The notes under the pieces: generated by a model
Told to the model about the DNA's origin: nothing
Database searches by the model: none
Seen by the model: only the letters and a program-made list of their open reading frames with translations
Position numbers and translations under genes: made by a program
Shown: one piece after another, positions 43,189 through 51,944 of the stretch
How the letters are laid out: each line of letters begins with the position of its first letter
Numbering within the stretch: the stretch's first letter is position 1
DNA from: Terriglobus aquaticus
GTDB taxonomy: Bacteria > Acidobacteriota > Terriglobia > Terriglobales > Acidobacteriaceae
Direction of reading: 5' to 3'
Length of the DNA: 64,000 bases
Assembly (NCBI RefSeq): GCF_025685415.1
Contig: NZ_JAGSYB010000001.1
Span: 3,906,001-3,970,000 of the forward strand

Positions 43189-44721
43189 CTAGTCCATGTC
43201 CGGGATCTTCGCACCGACCAACTGTCCATCCATGTCCGCGAGCACAAAGGTCGTCACCGCAAGCAGGCCGATGTCTTTGCGGAAATCGGCAAGGTTGACC
43301 TTGTCGAGCGTGTCGGCCTCGGTGTGGTGCCAGTCGAAGTAATGCTCCGCAACGGTGATGGGCGCCAGCGAAGGCACGCCGAGCGCAACGATCGGACCGA
43401 TGTCGGATCCGCCGCCGGCCGGGAAGACCTTGTCCGCGCCGATGGGCTGCAGCAACGCTGCGATCTGCTGCACCGTGTTGAAGGCCTGCTTCTGCTCAGG
43501 TGTGAGCGCGTCCATGTTGAACGGGGGCGGCCCCTGGCGCATCATCTGCTGCATGCTGGGCGCGCGGCGGCCGGGTGTGCGCGCGATCACGGTGTAGCCG
43601 ATGCCCAAAGGAGCTTCGGCACCGTCGTCCATTTCCATGGCCGCCACCTGGTCCTTGATGTTCTTCGCGACCGAATCGCGGTACGCGCGTCCACCGGCAC
43701 CGCCATTCTCTTCATTCACCCAGAACGCGAGGCGCAGGGTGCGCTTTGGCTTCAGACCGAGGTCGTGGATGAGTTTCACCGCAGCGTAGGCGGCCATGAT
43801 GCCCGAGCCGTCATCCTGCGCGCCCTGTCCCACGTCCCACGAATCGATGTGGCCACCGAGTACGACGACCTCGTTCGGCTTCTCGGAGCCGCGGATTTCG
43901 CCGACCACGTTGCCGCTCTGCACGTCAGCTTCCTGGTGCGCGTCCATCTGCAGGTGAACGGAGACGGTGCCGTCTTTGGCGAGGCGCTCGATCAGCAGCG
44001 CGTCTTCCGGTGAGATGGCCGCCGCGGGAATCTTGGGCTGCTTTTCGTCGTAGCGCAGCGTGCCCGTGTGCGGCGTCTGCTCCACCAGCCCGGTCGCGGA
44101 GCGAACGAGCATGGCTACCGCGCCCTTGGCTGCCGCGCGCGACGCCCCGGTGGTGCGATACAGCGAGCCGACGCCATAGCCGTGCCAGCCGGGGTTGTAG
44201 ACAACGATCTTGCCCTTGATGCTGTCGGGCGGCAGAGCGTCCAGCTCGTCGAAAGTATGCACAAAAATGACCGGCGCGGTGATGCCTTGCGCGGGGGTTC
44301 CGACGCTCATGCCCAGGCCCAACATGTGCAGCTTGCGCGGCATGCCGTGCAGATCGGGTGAGAGGATCTCCGCAGACTCATGCCCGCGCACCCAGTGCGG
44401 CACCATGGCGGGCTGCACGGTCACGTTTTCCAGGCCGGCCTTTCGCATCAGCTCTGCACCCCACTGCACGGCGGTGTTCAACTGCGGCGTGCCGCTGTTG
44501 CGATTGCCAATATGGTCGCAAAGATAGGTAAGCGCGGTATAGCCGTCGTTGTCGGCCGCGGCGGCAGCGAGAATCTTGCTGGCGTCGGCCTGGTACTTTG
44601 CCGTGATTGGTCCGGAGACTGCGGGCTGTGCGCTGCCTTCACGCTGCGCGCTCGCCGGCAGGGCGAGCACCGCGGCGGTCGCGACAGACAATAGAGACAA
44701 CAGGACCTTGGGCGATGGCAT
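43189..44721 (-). CDS. Secreted M28 metallopeptidase (carboxypeptidase Q-like)
   Basis: This 510-residue zinc peptidase has a signal peptide (cleavage near SAQ26). A PA-insert domain (about 140-240, with SIKGKIVVYNPGW) interrupts the catalytic fold. The zinc site appears as GGHIDSWDVGQGAQDDGSG (His291, Asp303), catalytic Glu in FWVNEENGG (about 337-338), GGSDIGPI and DWHHTEADTLD. It should release amino acids from peptides in the periplasm or outside. GAGGAG precedes the ATG. It is the last gene of a minus-strand series after the MFS exporter. Confidence 0.92.
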   Translation of the reverse strand: MPSPKVLLSLLSVATAAVLALPASAQREGSAQPAVSGPITAKYQADASKILAAAAADNDGYTALTYLCDHIGNRNSGTPQLNTAVQWGAELMRKAGLENVTVQPAMVPHWVRGHESAEILSPDLHGMPRKLHMLGLGMSVGTPAQGITAPVIFVHTFDELDALPPDSIKGKIVVYNPGWHGYGVGSLYRTTGASRAAAKGAVAMLVRSATGLVEQTPHTGTLRYDEKQPKIPAAAISPEDALLIERLAKDGTVSVHLQMDAHQEADVQSGNVVGEIRGSEKPNEVVVLGGHIDSWDVGQGAQDDGSGIMAAYAAVKLIHDLGLKPKRTLRLAFWVNEENGGAGGRAYRDSVAKNIKDQVAAMEMDDGAEAPLGIGYTVIARTPGRRAPSMQQMMRQGPPPFNMDALTPEQKQAFNTVQQIAALLQPIGADKVFPAGGGSDIGPIVALGVPSLAPITVAEHYFDWHHTEADTLDKVNLADFRKDIGLLAVTTFVLADMDGQLVGAKIPDMD

Positions 44722-44812
44722 GAGAGCGCTCTCCTCGTGTGGGTGCTGGGATGTGGTTTGTTCTGTTATACGGCGTTTGAGTGGGAAAAGCCGCGCAAGA
44801 ACAGTGGGCCGC

Positions 44813-46165
44813 TTACGCCTGCTTCGGTTCTCTGCCAGTCACGATGCCCAGCAGAACGCTGAGCAGCATGAAGCCGGCAGCCGTGTAGTAAGGCAGGCCG
44901 GGCATGTGGAAGCCGCTGCCGTTTGAGATCGCACGGGCGAAGATCCAGGTGAAGAGGCTGGGGCCGGCGATGCCCGCGATGCCGCGCAGGCTGTTGATCG
45001 CGCCTTGCAATTGCCCCTGTTCATTCGGCCCGATGGCGCGGCTCATAATGCTTTGCGTGGCAGGCCAGGCAATCGACGTCAGGTTCAGCAGGGGCATGCC
45101 AGCCACGAACTGCAGACCGGTATGTGCGGCGCCGAAGATGATGTAGCCCAGGCCCCCGCCCGCCAGCCCGTACACCGTGGCACGCTGATCGCCAAGCCTC
45201 TGGCTGGCCCGGCGCACCAGGAAGAATCCGTACAGGATCGTCAGCCCGCCTAGCACCGCCAGCGAGTTGCCGATCTGGTGAACCGACCAGTGATAGCGGT
45301 ACTCCACGTACACCACGTACACGTTGAGCAGCGAGTTCTGCGCCAGGTAGCCCAGCAGCAAAACACCGGACAGAGCCAGCAGGTTCCGAGAGCGGGACAG
45401 CAGCCGAATAGAGCCGATGGGGTTGGCGCGCTTCCACGAGAACGGACTGCGGTACTGCATCGCGAGCGACTCCGGCAGCACAAACAGGCCATACACAAAG
45501 TTCAGCAGCGACAGCGCCGCCGAAACCCAGAATGGCAGACGCGGCGAGATGGAACCAAGCCATCCCCCAAGCGCCGGACCCACGATGAAGCCGAACCCGA
45601 ACGCCGCCTGCAACATGCCGAAGGCCGCGGCTCGTTTCTCGCGCGGTGTCACATCGCTCATGTACGCCTGGGCGGTCGGCACGCTGCTTGCAGTAATGCC
45701 CGCAAGCACTCGCCCGATCAGCAGAAAGCGTAGCGACGGCGCAAGCGCCATCAGGATGTAATCCAGACCGAGGCCGAAGTTCGACAGGAGAACGACCGGC
45801 CTGCGCCCGTACCGATCGGAGAGCGATCCGAGCACGGGTGAGAAGACGTACTGCATCAGCGCGAAGACGGTTCCGAACAGGCCGATCGTCTCTGCGGTGC
45901 GCGCCGCCGAGCCGCCCACAAAGCCGCTAATCAGGTCCGGCAGCACGGGCGCGATCATGCCCAGCGCCAGCATGTCCAGCGTGACCGTGAGAAAGATGAA
46001 CGTGACAGCCGCACGTCGGGCTGGCTGCACGTGGACGGGCGATGGCGCGTCGTCGCTGGCCGGGAAATCCGTGGGGTCTCCGACCCCACGCGACGAGGTG
46101 TCGTCCTCCGCGCGATGCGATGGTGGGTTCGCCCCTGCGGCGAGATCGTCCTGGAGATCGCTCAT
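44813..46165 (-). CDS. MFS exporter of the TCR/Tet type
   Basis: The 450-residue transporter has twelve hydrophobic helices. The MFS motif A is GSLSDRYGRRPVVLLSNFG, and VLAGITASSVPTAQAYMSDVTPREKRAAAFGMLQAAFGFGFIVGPALGG (in part) matches tetracycline-efflux-like proteins (motif C included). The N-terminus has an unusually long acidic cytoplasmic tail of about 50 residues. The substrate is unknown; many chromosomal members are not resistance genes. The gene starts only 6 bases after the ispD stop, so it is probably cotranscribed with ispD. Confidence 0.88.
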   Translation of the reverse strand: MSDLQDDLAAGANPPSHRAEDDTSSRGVGDPTDFPASDDAPSPVHVQPARRAAVTFIFLTVTLDMLALGMIAPVLPDLISGFVGGSAARTAETIGLFGTVFALMQYVFSPVLGSLSDRYGRRPVVLLSNFGLGLDYILMALAPSLRFLLIGRVLAGITASSVPTAQAYMSDVTPREKRAAAFGMLQAAFGFGFIVGPALGGWLGSISPRLPFWVSAALSLLNFVYGLFVLPESLAMQYRSPFSWKRANPIGSIRLLSRSRNLLALSGVLLLGYLAQNSLLNVYVVYVEYRYHWSVHQIGNSLAVLGGLTILYGFFLVRRASQRLGDQRATVYGLAGGGLGYIIFGAAHTGLQFVAGMPLLNLTSIAWPATQSIMSRAIGPNEQGQLQGAINSLRGIAGIAGPSLFTWIFARAISNGSGFHMPGLPYYTAAGFMLLSVLLGIVTGREPKQA

Positions 46166-46171
46166 CGCGAC

Positions 46172-46885
46172 TCAGGCTGCCGTGGCGCGCCCGCGCAGAT
46201 AGAACTCCGCCAGCTCAAGGTCGCCGGGCTGCGTGATCTTGAAGTTGGCAGCGGAGCCCGGAACCACGGCGACCGTCAGGCCGGCGCGTTCCAGCAGGCT
46301 GGACTCATCGGTTCCCTGGAATCCGTCTGCCTCGGCCTCGGCAAAGGCGCGCTGCAGGTCGGCAAAGCGGGCACCCTGCGGCGTTTGCGCCTGCACGATG
46401 CGTTCGCGCGGCACGGTCGCGGTGATGATGGCGCCGTTCGCGGTGCGCTCCACCTGCTTGATGGTGTCCACGGCAGGCAGACCGACGATGGCAGCGCCCT
46501 GTTTGACGATGGCGTCAATGGTGCGGTCGATCGTGCCGGGATCGATCAGGGGGCGAACCGCGTCGTGTACCAGAACAACGTCGTCGGGTTCCGCAGTGAT
46601 GCTGTGCAGCGCGTTTGACACGGAGTCTTGCCGGTGTTCGCCGCCGGTGGTGATGCGGACCCGGTCAGCCAGTCCGTGCTCGCTCAGCAGGGCCTGCACC
46701 TGGTCCTGTTCGCTGGAGCGTAGGGCCAGGGTGATGGTGCTGACCCGCTCCACGGATGCGAACGCCTGCACGCTACGCAACAGAACTGGTACGCCGCCGA
46801 GGGAAAGAAACTGCTTTGCCGAAACACCCGGGACGGCCATGCGTGTGCCCAGGCCTGCAGCCGGAAGAATAACGTGCACCTTCAT
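46172..46885 (-). CDS. ispD: 2-C-methyl-D-erythritol 4-phosphate cytidylyltransferase
   Basis: The 237-residue MEP-pathway enzyme has the nucleotidyltransferase start ILPAAGLGTRM with Lys24 in AKQFLSLGG. VLVHDAVRPLID is the IspD hallmark, and AQTPQGARFADLQRAF and GTDESSLLERAG complete the set. It converts MEP and CTP to CDP-ME in the cytoplasm. ispF, which acts two steps later, is divergent 160 bases away rather than in the common ispD-ispF tandem. A TAAACT lies 9 bases before the ATG and there is no clear Shine-Dalgarno. Confidence 0.94.
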   Translation of the reverse strand: MKVHVILPAAGLGTRMAVPGVSAKQFLSLGGVPVLLRSVQAFASVERVSTITLALRSSEQDQVQALLSEHGLADRVRITTGGEHRQDSVSNALHSITAEPDDVVLVHDAVRPLIDPGTIDRTIDAIVKQGAAIVGLPAVDTIKQVERTANGAIITATVPRERIVQAQTPQGARFADLQRAFAEAEADGFQGTDESSLLERAGLTVAVVPGSAANFKITQPGDLELAEFYLRGRATAA

Positions 46886-47045
46886 AGACCAATGAGTTTA
46901 GACCGTTTCGCCGGTGCGCGGCGTCGTTGCGCCGGTTCAGGGCCCGTACCGGCCCAGGCTCCGCTATTCTGAAGACCGACCGCTTCTGCGACAAGCGGAA
47001 CCGCGCCGGCTTGCCGGTGATCTGGTTATCGGTGAGGGTGCAACA

Positions 47046-47663
47046 TTGGCAGGATTGCGGATCGGGTACGGCTTTGATTCACACGCGTTCAAACCGGGCG
47101 TACCGCTAATCCTGGGCGGCCTGCCCGTGCCACACACAGAAGGCCTGGCCGGACACTCCGACGGCGACGTCCTTCTGCACGCGATTACGGATGCCCTGTT
47201 GGGCGCAGTGTCGGCCGGCGACATCGGCACCTTCTTTCCACCCACCGACGACCGCTGGAAGGGCGCAGACTCCGCTCTGTTTGTGCGTACCGCCCTGGAA
47301 GAGATCGCGACCGCGGGCTATCGCATCGTGAACCTCGATTCGGTACTCATCCTGCACCGTCCCAAGATCGTGCCGATCGCGGGCGAGATCCGCGCCAGCG
47401 TTGCCGATATCCTCGGCATTCCGTCCCGAAACGTAGGCATTAAGGCCAAGACGCCGGAAGGCCTGAACCAGGACGGCGTGGCGGTCGCGCATGTAACCGT
47501 TCTGCTGGAAGAGATCGGTGAACCGGAGCCGCTGAAAACCATGACAGCCGAGATAGAAGATCCGGCCGAACTGGAGGTGGTGGTGCGATCCCTCGTGGAT
47601 GAACCGCACGACATGCGCCGCCTGGGCCGCAAGCCTCCTTTCGACACGGACGATCTGACGTAG
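47046..47663 (+). CDS. ispF: 2-C-methyl-D-erythritol 2,4-cyclodiphosphate synthase with C-terminal extension
   Basis: Residues 1-156 are a complete IspF: RIGYGFDSHAF with metal ligands Asp11 and His13, GGLPVPHTEGLAGHSDGDVLLHAITDALLG with His45, GDIGTFFPPTDDRWKGADS, and the C-terminal KAKTPEGL. The enzyme cyclises CDP-ME-2-phosphate in the plastid-type isoprenoid pathway. A further 49 residues follow (EEIGEPEPLKTM and an acidic helix ending DMRRLGRKPPFD); usual IspF proteins stop near 160. The TTG start at 47046 has GAGGG 8 bases upstream and gives the normal N-terminus. Confidence 0.92.
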   Translation: MAGLRIGYGFDSHAFKPGVPLILGGLPVPHTEGLAGHSDGDVLLHAITDALLGAVSAGDIGTFFPPTDDRWKGADSALFVRTALEEIATAGYRIVNLDSVLILHRPKIVPIAGEIRASVADILGIPSRNVGIKAKTPEGLNQDGVAVAHVTVLLEEIGEPEPLKTMTAEIEDPAELEVVVRSLVDEPHDMRRLGRKPPFDTDDLT

Positions 47664-47760
47664 CCGTCGCAAATATTCCAGCAGCCGTTGCAACTCCGGC
47701 CCGCGCTTGCGCGTACATTCGTGGTACGCGCGGCAGGGATCGCGCGATGAGGAGCTCAGC

Positions 47761-48180
47761 GTGGACGCTCAGAATCCGGATCCGACCCAGGTAGCGCACA
47801 TCATGGCGGCAGTCATGCCGATCATGGGATTGTTCTTCCTTCTGTTCCAGGCGCTCATTATTGTGCCGCTCTGGGTTGCTTTCAAGAAGGCGGGACTGGC
47901 TCCGGCGCTGTCATTGATTTCGCTTGTTCCACTTGGCCTGTTTGTCGTGCTCTTCATTCTTGCGTTCTCCACGTGGAAGGTGACACCGGCCCCGCAGTAC
48001 ACCGGAACCTACCCGGGGCAGATTCCGCCTCCGGCTTACCCACCTGTGTACCCGCAGGGTGGCTCCGTGCCGCCCTCCGCAACGAGCTTCAGCGCTCCCG
48101 GGGCATACACTCCCCAGCCGCCCGCTGCGCCGCCCTCGGCGTATCCGCCGCCGCCAACCGACCCGCAGAACCGGTATTAG
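47761..48180 (+). CDS. Small membrane protein with Pro-rich tail
   Basis: The 139-residue product has two hydrophobic helices (MPIMGLFFLLFQALIIVPLW and LISLVPLGLFVVLFILAFSTW) followed by a proline/tyrosine-rich tail with repeated PPAYPPVYPQGG-like units. I do not know a function. The GTG start at 47761 has AGGAG 6 bases upstream. It lies between ispF and ctpA in the same direction, with gaps of 97 and 189 bases. Confidence 0.72.
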   Translation: MDAQNPDPTQVAHIMAAVMPIMGLFFLLFQALIIVPLWVAFKKAGLAPALSLISLVPLGLFVVLFILAFSTWKVTPAPQYTGTYPGQIPPPAYPPVYPQGGSVPPSATSFSAPGAYTPQPPAAPPSAYPPPPTDPQNRY

Positions 48181-48284
48181 CCCAGATCAACCGCGCTACG
48201 AAGCGCAGCGCGAACGGCGGTGATCGGCCCCACCGGGCTGACAGGTGGCGCCCAGGCGGGGCGGGTCCGCTACCGCAGCGGTGC

Positions 48285-48290
48285 TATACT
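48285..48290 (+). promoter_or_regulatory. Candidate -10 for the CtpA gene
   Basis: TATACT at 48285-48290 lies about 80 bases before the CtpA start, in a GC-rich setting where such a hexamer stands out. No good -35 is visible at normal spacing. Confidence 0.3.
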
Positions 48291-48369
48291 CCGTCTACTT
48301 CTCAGCACCGCCGCCCGCCTGCCAGGCGCGGCCCCGGCGCATCGACCGCAGTTTTGAAGGACTTGCCTG

Positions 48370-49992
48370 ATGCCCTCACGAACCCGCCGCGCCGCCCTGT
48401 CACTTACCGTCTTTTTGGCCACCTGCGCGGTTGGAGGCCAGTTCCTGAATGGCCGAGTCAACGCCCAGACCGCAAGTGACGAGAGCAGCCTCCGCGACAA
48501 CCTGCACCAGTTCACGGACGTGTATTCCGTAGTCGAGCAGAACTACGCCGAGCCGCTCAACGGCGAAACGGTGGACAAGGTCATCTACGACGGCGCCATT
48601 CCTGGCATGCTGCACGTTCTGGACCCGCATTCCAACTTCTACGATCCAAAGGCTTACGCGCAGATGCGCGAGGACCAGCGCGGCCACTACTACGGCGTGG
48701 GCATGCACATCCAGTCGCAGCCCGACAAGGCTGGCGTAATACACACCATGGTCGCGGATACCTTCGAGAACTCGCCCGCGCACAAAGCCGGCATCCGTCC
48801 CGGCGACATCATCGTCAGCATCAACGGCGCCTCGATGGAAGGCAAGGATTCGCTTGCCATCTCCAATATTCTGAAGGGACCCAAGGGTACCCACGCCAGC
48901 ATCGCCGTGCAGCGCGAGGGCCATGATCAGCCGATCGTTTTTGATGTGGTTCGCGACGACATCCCGCGTCCGTCGGTCGACCTGGCGTACTTCATCAAGC
49001 CCGGCATCGGCTACATCCACGTGACGCAGTTCATGGAGACCACCTCGAAAGAGGTGCAGGACGCGTTGACGAAGTTCGGCCCTGACCTGAACGGCCTCTT
49101 GATCGATCTGCGCGGCAACCCCGGCGGTCTGCTGACCGAGGCGGTTGGCATGAGTGACAAGTTCCTAAAGAAGGGCGACATCGTTGTCTCGCAGAAGGGA
49201 CGAGCCTTCCCGGACCAGGTCTACCGTGCCAGCCACGGCGAGCAGGACGACCGTCACTTCCCGATTGTGGTGCTGGTGAATCGCAACACCGCTTCGGCGG
49301 CTGAGATCGTGAGCGGCGCCCTGCAGGACCACGACCGTGCCCTGATCGTCGGCGAAACCACCTTTGGCAAAGGCCTGGTGCAGACTGTTTTCCAGATTGC
49401 CGACAACACCGGCCTGGCGCTAACGACGTACCACTACTACACGCCGTCCGGACGCTTGATTCAGCGCGACTACAACGGAGTTTCGCTGTACGACTACTAC
49501 TACGTGCGTGCCGATGCCAAGCCGGCCGACAAGACCAATACCGAGGTCAAGCTGACCGAAGCCGGTCGCACGGTTTATGGCGGCGGCGGCATCACGCCGG
49601 ACGAGAAGATCGAGCAGCCGCGCTCCAACCCCTTTGAGTTGAACCTGCTGCAGCACACGGCGTTCTTCAACTTCACCAAGCACTACCTGGCACATCGGGA
49701 CATTCCGCAGAACTTTGTAGTCGATGACGCCGTTCTGAACGACTTCAAGGCATACCTGAAGTCCGAAAAGATCGACTACACCGATGCTGACTTCAACACC
49801 AACCTGGACTGGATCAAATCCAACATCAAGGGCAGCCTCTTCATCTCGCAGTTCGGCACCAATGAAGGCCTGCACGCCATGATGGACTCCGACCCGCAGG
49901 TCGCCAAGGCACTCACCTACATGCCGGAGGCGCAGGCGCTGGAGCAGAACGCGCTGAAGAAACAGCAACAGCAGCAGGCCTCGCTGCGGTAG
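48370..49992 (+). CDS. Carboxy-terminal processing protease (S41, CtpA-like)
   Basis: The product has 540 residues. A signal peptide (to about 35) exports the protein. A PDZ domain spans about 105-200 (KAGIRPGDIIVSINGASMEG). The S41 core follows: VDLAYFIKPGIGYIHVTQF, LLIDLRGNPGGLL, and NRNTASAAEIVSGALQDHDRALIVGETTFGKGLVQ (in part) with nucleophile Ser and general-base Lys about 25 residues apart near 308 and 333. It should cleave C-terminal tails of periplasmic proteins. A helical C-terminal domain of about 120 residues ends in a Gln/Lys-rich stretch. GAAGG precedes the ATG. Confidence 0.93.
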   Translation: MPSRTRRAALSLTVFLATCAVGGQFLNGRVNAQTASDESSLRDNLHQFTDVYSVVEQNYAEPLNGETVDKVIYDGAIPGMLHVLDPHSNFYDPKAYAQMREDQRGHYYGVGMHIQSQPDKAGVIHTMVADTFENSPAHKAGIRPGDIIVSINGASMEGKDSLAISNILKGPKGTHASIAVQREGHDQPIVFDVVRDDIPRPSVDLAYFIKPGIGYIHVTQFMETTSKEVQDALTKFGPDLNGLLIDLRGNPGGLLTEAVGMSDKFLKKGDIVVSQKGRAFPDQVYRASHGEQDDRHFPIVVLVNRNTASAAEIVSGALQDHDRALIVGETTFGKGLVQTVFQIADNTGLALTTYHYYTPSGRLIQRDYNGVSLYDYYYVRADAKPADKTNTEVKLTEAGRTVYGGGGITPDEKIEQPRSNPFELNLLQHTAFFNFTKHYLAHRDIPQNFVVDDAVLNDFKAYLKSEKIDYTDADFNTNLDWIKSNIKGSLFISQFGTNEGLHAMMDSDPQVAKALTYMPEAQALEQNALKKQQQQQASLR

Positions 49993-50010
49993 GCGAGCGC
50001 GGTTCGCTTT

Positions 50011-50041
50011 GAAAGGGGCACAGCGAAAGCTGTGCCCTTTG
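50011..50041 (+). terminator. Terminator hairpin after the CtpA gene
   Basis: A stem of about 12 bp with a single G bulge (around 50012-50024 with 50029-50040) and a GAAA loop, followed by CTTTGT. It separates the protease from the M24 gene. Confidence 0.7.
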
Positions 50042-50078
50042 TCCGTTCTGGTGACGGCCGACCTCCCGAGCCGCCGTC

Positions 50079-50084
50079 TACACT
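50079..50084 (+). promoter_or_regulatory. Candidate leaderless-type -10 (TACACT, 7 bases before ATG)
   Basis: TACACT ends 7 bases before ATG 50092; a GAAGG lies within the spacer, so leadered translation remains possible. Confidence 0.35.
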
Positions 50085-50091
50085 GAAGGCC

Positions 50092-51270
50092 ATGAATCTC
50101 GACGCCATCCAGAGCGCTCTGCGCGACGCCAGCCTCGACGGGTGGCTCTTCTATGACCACCACGGCCGCGACCGGCTCAGCTATCGCATCCTGGGCCTGC
50201 CGGCCAACGCCCATGTGACGCGCCGCTGGTGGTACTTCGTTCCGGCGCAGGGCACGCCGCGCAAGCTGGTGCATCGCATCGAATCCGGCCGGCTGGACAC
50301 CCTGCCCGGCGACAAGACCAGCTACTCAACCTGGCAGGAGATGGAGGCAGGCGTGCAAGCCATGCTGCAGGGTGCGACGCGCATTGCGATGCAGTACTCG
50401 CCGCGCAACGCGGTCATGTACATCGGCCTGCTCGACGCCGGAACCCACGAGATGCTCACGAGCTTGGGTAAGCAGATCGTCAGCTCTGCCGACCTGGTCA
50501 GCCGCTTTGAGGCGGTGCTGACGCCGCAGCAGATCGCCTCGCACTACCGGGCGCAGCAAGCCATCGACGCGATCCTCGAAGAGGGTTGGCAGGAGATCGG
50601 TCGTCGCGTCCGCGCCGGCTCGCCCGAGGCGGACGAGGTCAGCATGGTCCAGTTCCTGCAGGCACGCATAGCCGAAGCCGGCCTGGTCACGGAGCATGGC
50701 CCCAACGTTTCCGTCGGGCCCAACGCCGCGGACTCGCACTACGAGCCCACGCCGGCATCGTCCCGCCGCATCGAGCGCGGCTCGTTTGTGCTGATCGACA
50801 TCTGGGGTAAGGTCGCGGACGACCCCTCGGCCGTCTGGTACGACATCACCTGGTGCGGCGTGGTCGACCGCGAGCCGACCCCGCGCGAAACCGAGATCTT
50901 CGAAGCAGTCCGCGACGCGCGGGACGCGGCGATTGCTCTGGTTCAGCAGCGGTTCGCCGCAGGCGAGCCGATCGCGGGCTGGGAAGCCGACCGCGCCGCG
51001 CGCGCAGTCATACAACAGCGCGGTTTTGGCGAATGGTTCACTCACCGCACCGGCCACAACATCGGCACAGAGCTGCACGGCGCCGGCGCGCATCTGGACG
51101 ACTTCGAGTCGCACGACGAACGCCGCATCCTGCCGGACACCTGCTTCTCCGTGGAGCCCGGCATCTACCTGCCCGGCGAGTTCGGCGTTCGCCTGGAAGT
51201 CGACATGATCCCGTCTGCGGGTGAGGCTCGGGTGACCGGCCGTGTGCAGCGGGAACTCGTGCGCATTTAG
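50092..51270 (+). CDS. M24-family metallopeptidase (Xaa-Pro peptidase-like)
   Basis: The 392-residue enzyme has a creatinase-like N-terminal domain (1-150) and the pita-bread catalytic domain. All five metal ligands are present: Asp236, Asp251, His322 (in HRTGHNIGTELHG), Glu355 and Glu369. It should be a di-metal aminopeptidase acting on peptides with Pro in the second position, or a related hydrolase. No signal peptide is seen, so it is cytoplasmic. The gene starts after the CtpA terminator. The N-terminal domain WYFVPAQGTPRKLVHRIE is conserved among related proteins that I know only as M24 family. Confidence 0.9.
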   Translation: MNLDAIQSALRDASLDGWLFYDHHGRDRLSYRILGLPANAHVTRRWWYFVPAQGTPRKLVHRIESGRLDTLPGDKTSYSTWQEMEAGVQAMLQGATRIAMQYSPRNAVMYIGLLDAGTHEMLTSLGKQIVSSADLVSRFEAVLTPQQIASHYRAQQAIDAILEEGWQEIGRRVRAGSPEADEVSMVQFLQARIAEAGLVTEHGPNVSVGPNAADSHYEPTPASSRRIERGSFVLIDIWGKVADDPSAVWYDITWCGVVDREPTPRETEIFEAVRDARDAAIALVQQRFAAGEPIAGWEADRAARAVIQQRGFGEWFTHRTGHNIGTELHGAGAHLDDFESHDERRILPDTCFSVEPGIYLPGEFGVRLEVDMIPSAGEARVTGRVQRELVRI

Positions 51271-51320
51271 CTGCGGGCGAACTCTTCACAGCCGAGCGGC
51301 GCTGGTAGACTCAATTCGGA

Positions 51321-51731
51321 ATGGCAACCAAGGCAGTCATCGTTCCGGTCAAGCGGACCGGGCTCTCTCCGGACCTCGTGCTTCTGGCCGGCTGGCTCGT
51401 CCCCGGCCTGGGTCACGTGATGATCCGCAAGGGAATCCGCGGTCTGCTGCTGTTTGTTTCCATCGTCGCCATGTTCGCGATTGGCCTCCTGATGCACGGC
51501 AAGGTGTACACGCCGAGCACGGGCGACCCGCTGGACATCCTTGGCTTTGTCGGCGACGCCGGCGCCATCGGCCTATGGGCGGTGGCTAAGCTGGGCGACC
51601 TGGGCGCAACGCAGCTCAGCGATGCGTTCTCCGACTACGGGTCCAAGTTCATCGTGGTCGCGGGCCTGTTGAACGTGATGGCCGCAGTGGACGCGCAATC
51701 CATCGCCAACGGCAGAAAGCTGGACCGCTAA
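51321..51731 (+). CDS. Small membrane protein (DUF6677-like)
   Basis: The 136-residue product has a hydrophobic N-terminal half with WLVPGLGHVMIRKGIRGLLLFVSIVAMFAIG, a pattern common in small Terriglobia proteins annotated as DUF6677 (assignment from memory). A loop with TPSTGDPLDILGFVGDAG follows, then a final helix IVVAGLLNVMAAVDAQSIANG. Function unknown. TAGACT ends 9 bases before the ATG and there is little Shine-Dalgarno signal. The next small gene begins 2 bases after its stop. Confidence 0.75.
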   Translation: MATKAVIVPVKRTGLSPDLVLLAGWLVPGLGHVMIRKGIRGLLLFVSIVAMFAIGLLMHGKVYTPSTGDPLDILGFVGDAGAIGLWAVAKLGDLGATQLSDAFSDYGSKFIVVAGLLNVMAAVDAQSIANGRKLDR

Positions 51732-51733
51732 CC

Positions 51734-51904
51734 ATGTCGCACTTCACCGCGCTCCTGCTTTACGCCTTCTTTGCGTCGATCGTCTTCGGTATCACCCAGC
51801 GGTCCACGCCGCGCTCCATGGTGCGCTTCGGCGCGCTGTGCTTCGGCGGCTTTCTGGCCGCCGCCATCGTCGTGAGCTGGGGCATGTACTTCATCAAGCA
51901 TTAG
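51734..51904 (+). CDS. Very small membrane protein, 56 residues
   Basis: A 56-residue open frame starts MSHFTALLLYAFFASIVFG and has two hydrophobic helices separated by a basic loop (QRSTPRSMVRFG), ending SWGMYFIKH. Codon use is similar to its neighbours, and it begins 2 bases after the preceding small membrane protein, so the two look translationally coupled. It lies just before the DUF899 gene. No family is known to me. Short size alone makes annotation uncertain, but the composition and coupling argue that it is real. Confidence 0.7.
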   Translation: MSHFTALLLYAFFASIVFGITQRSTPRSMVRFGALCFGGFLAAAIVVSWGMYFIKH

Positions 51905-51944
51905 GGGCTATGCTTCTTGCGCCACCGCAAGGAGATCGTTTCGC

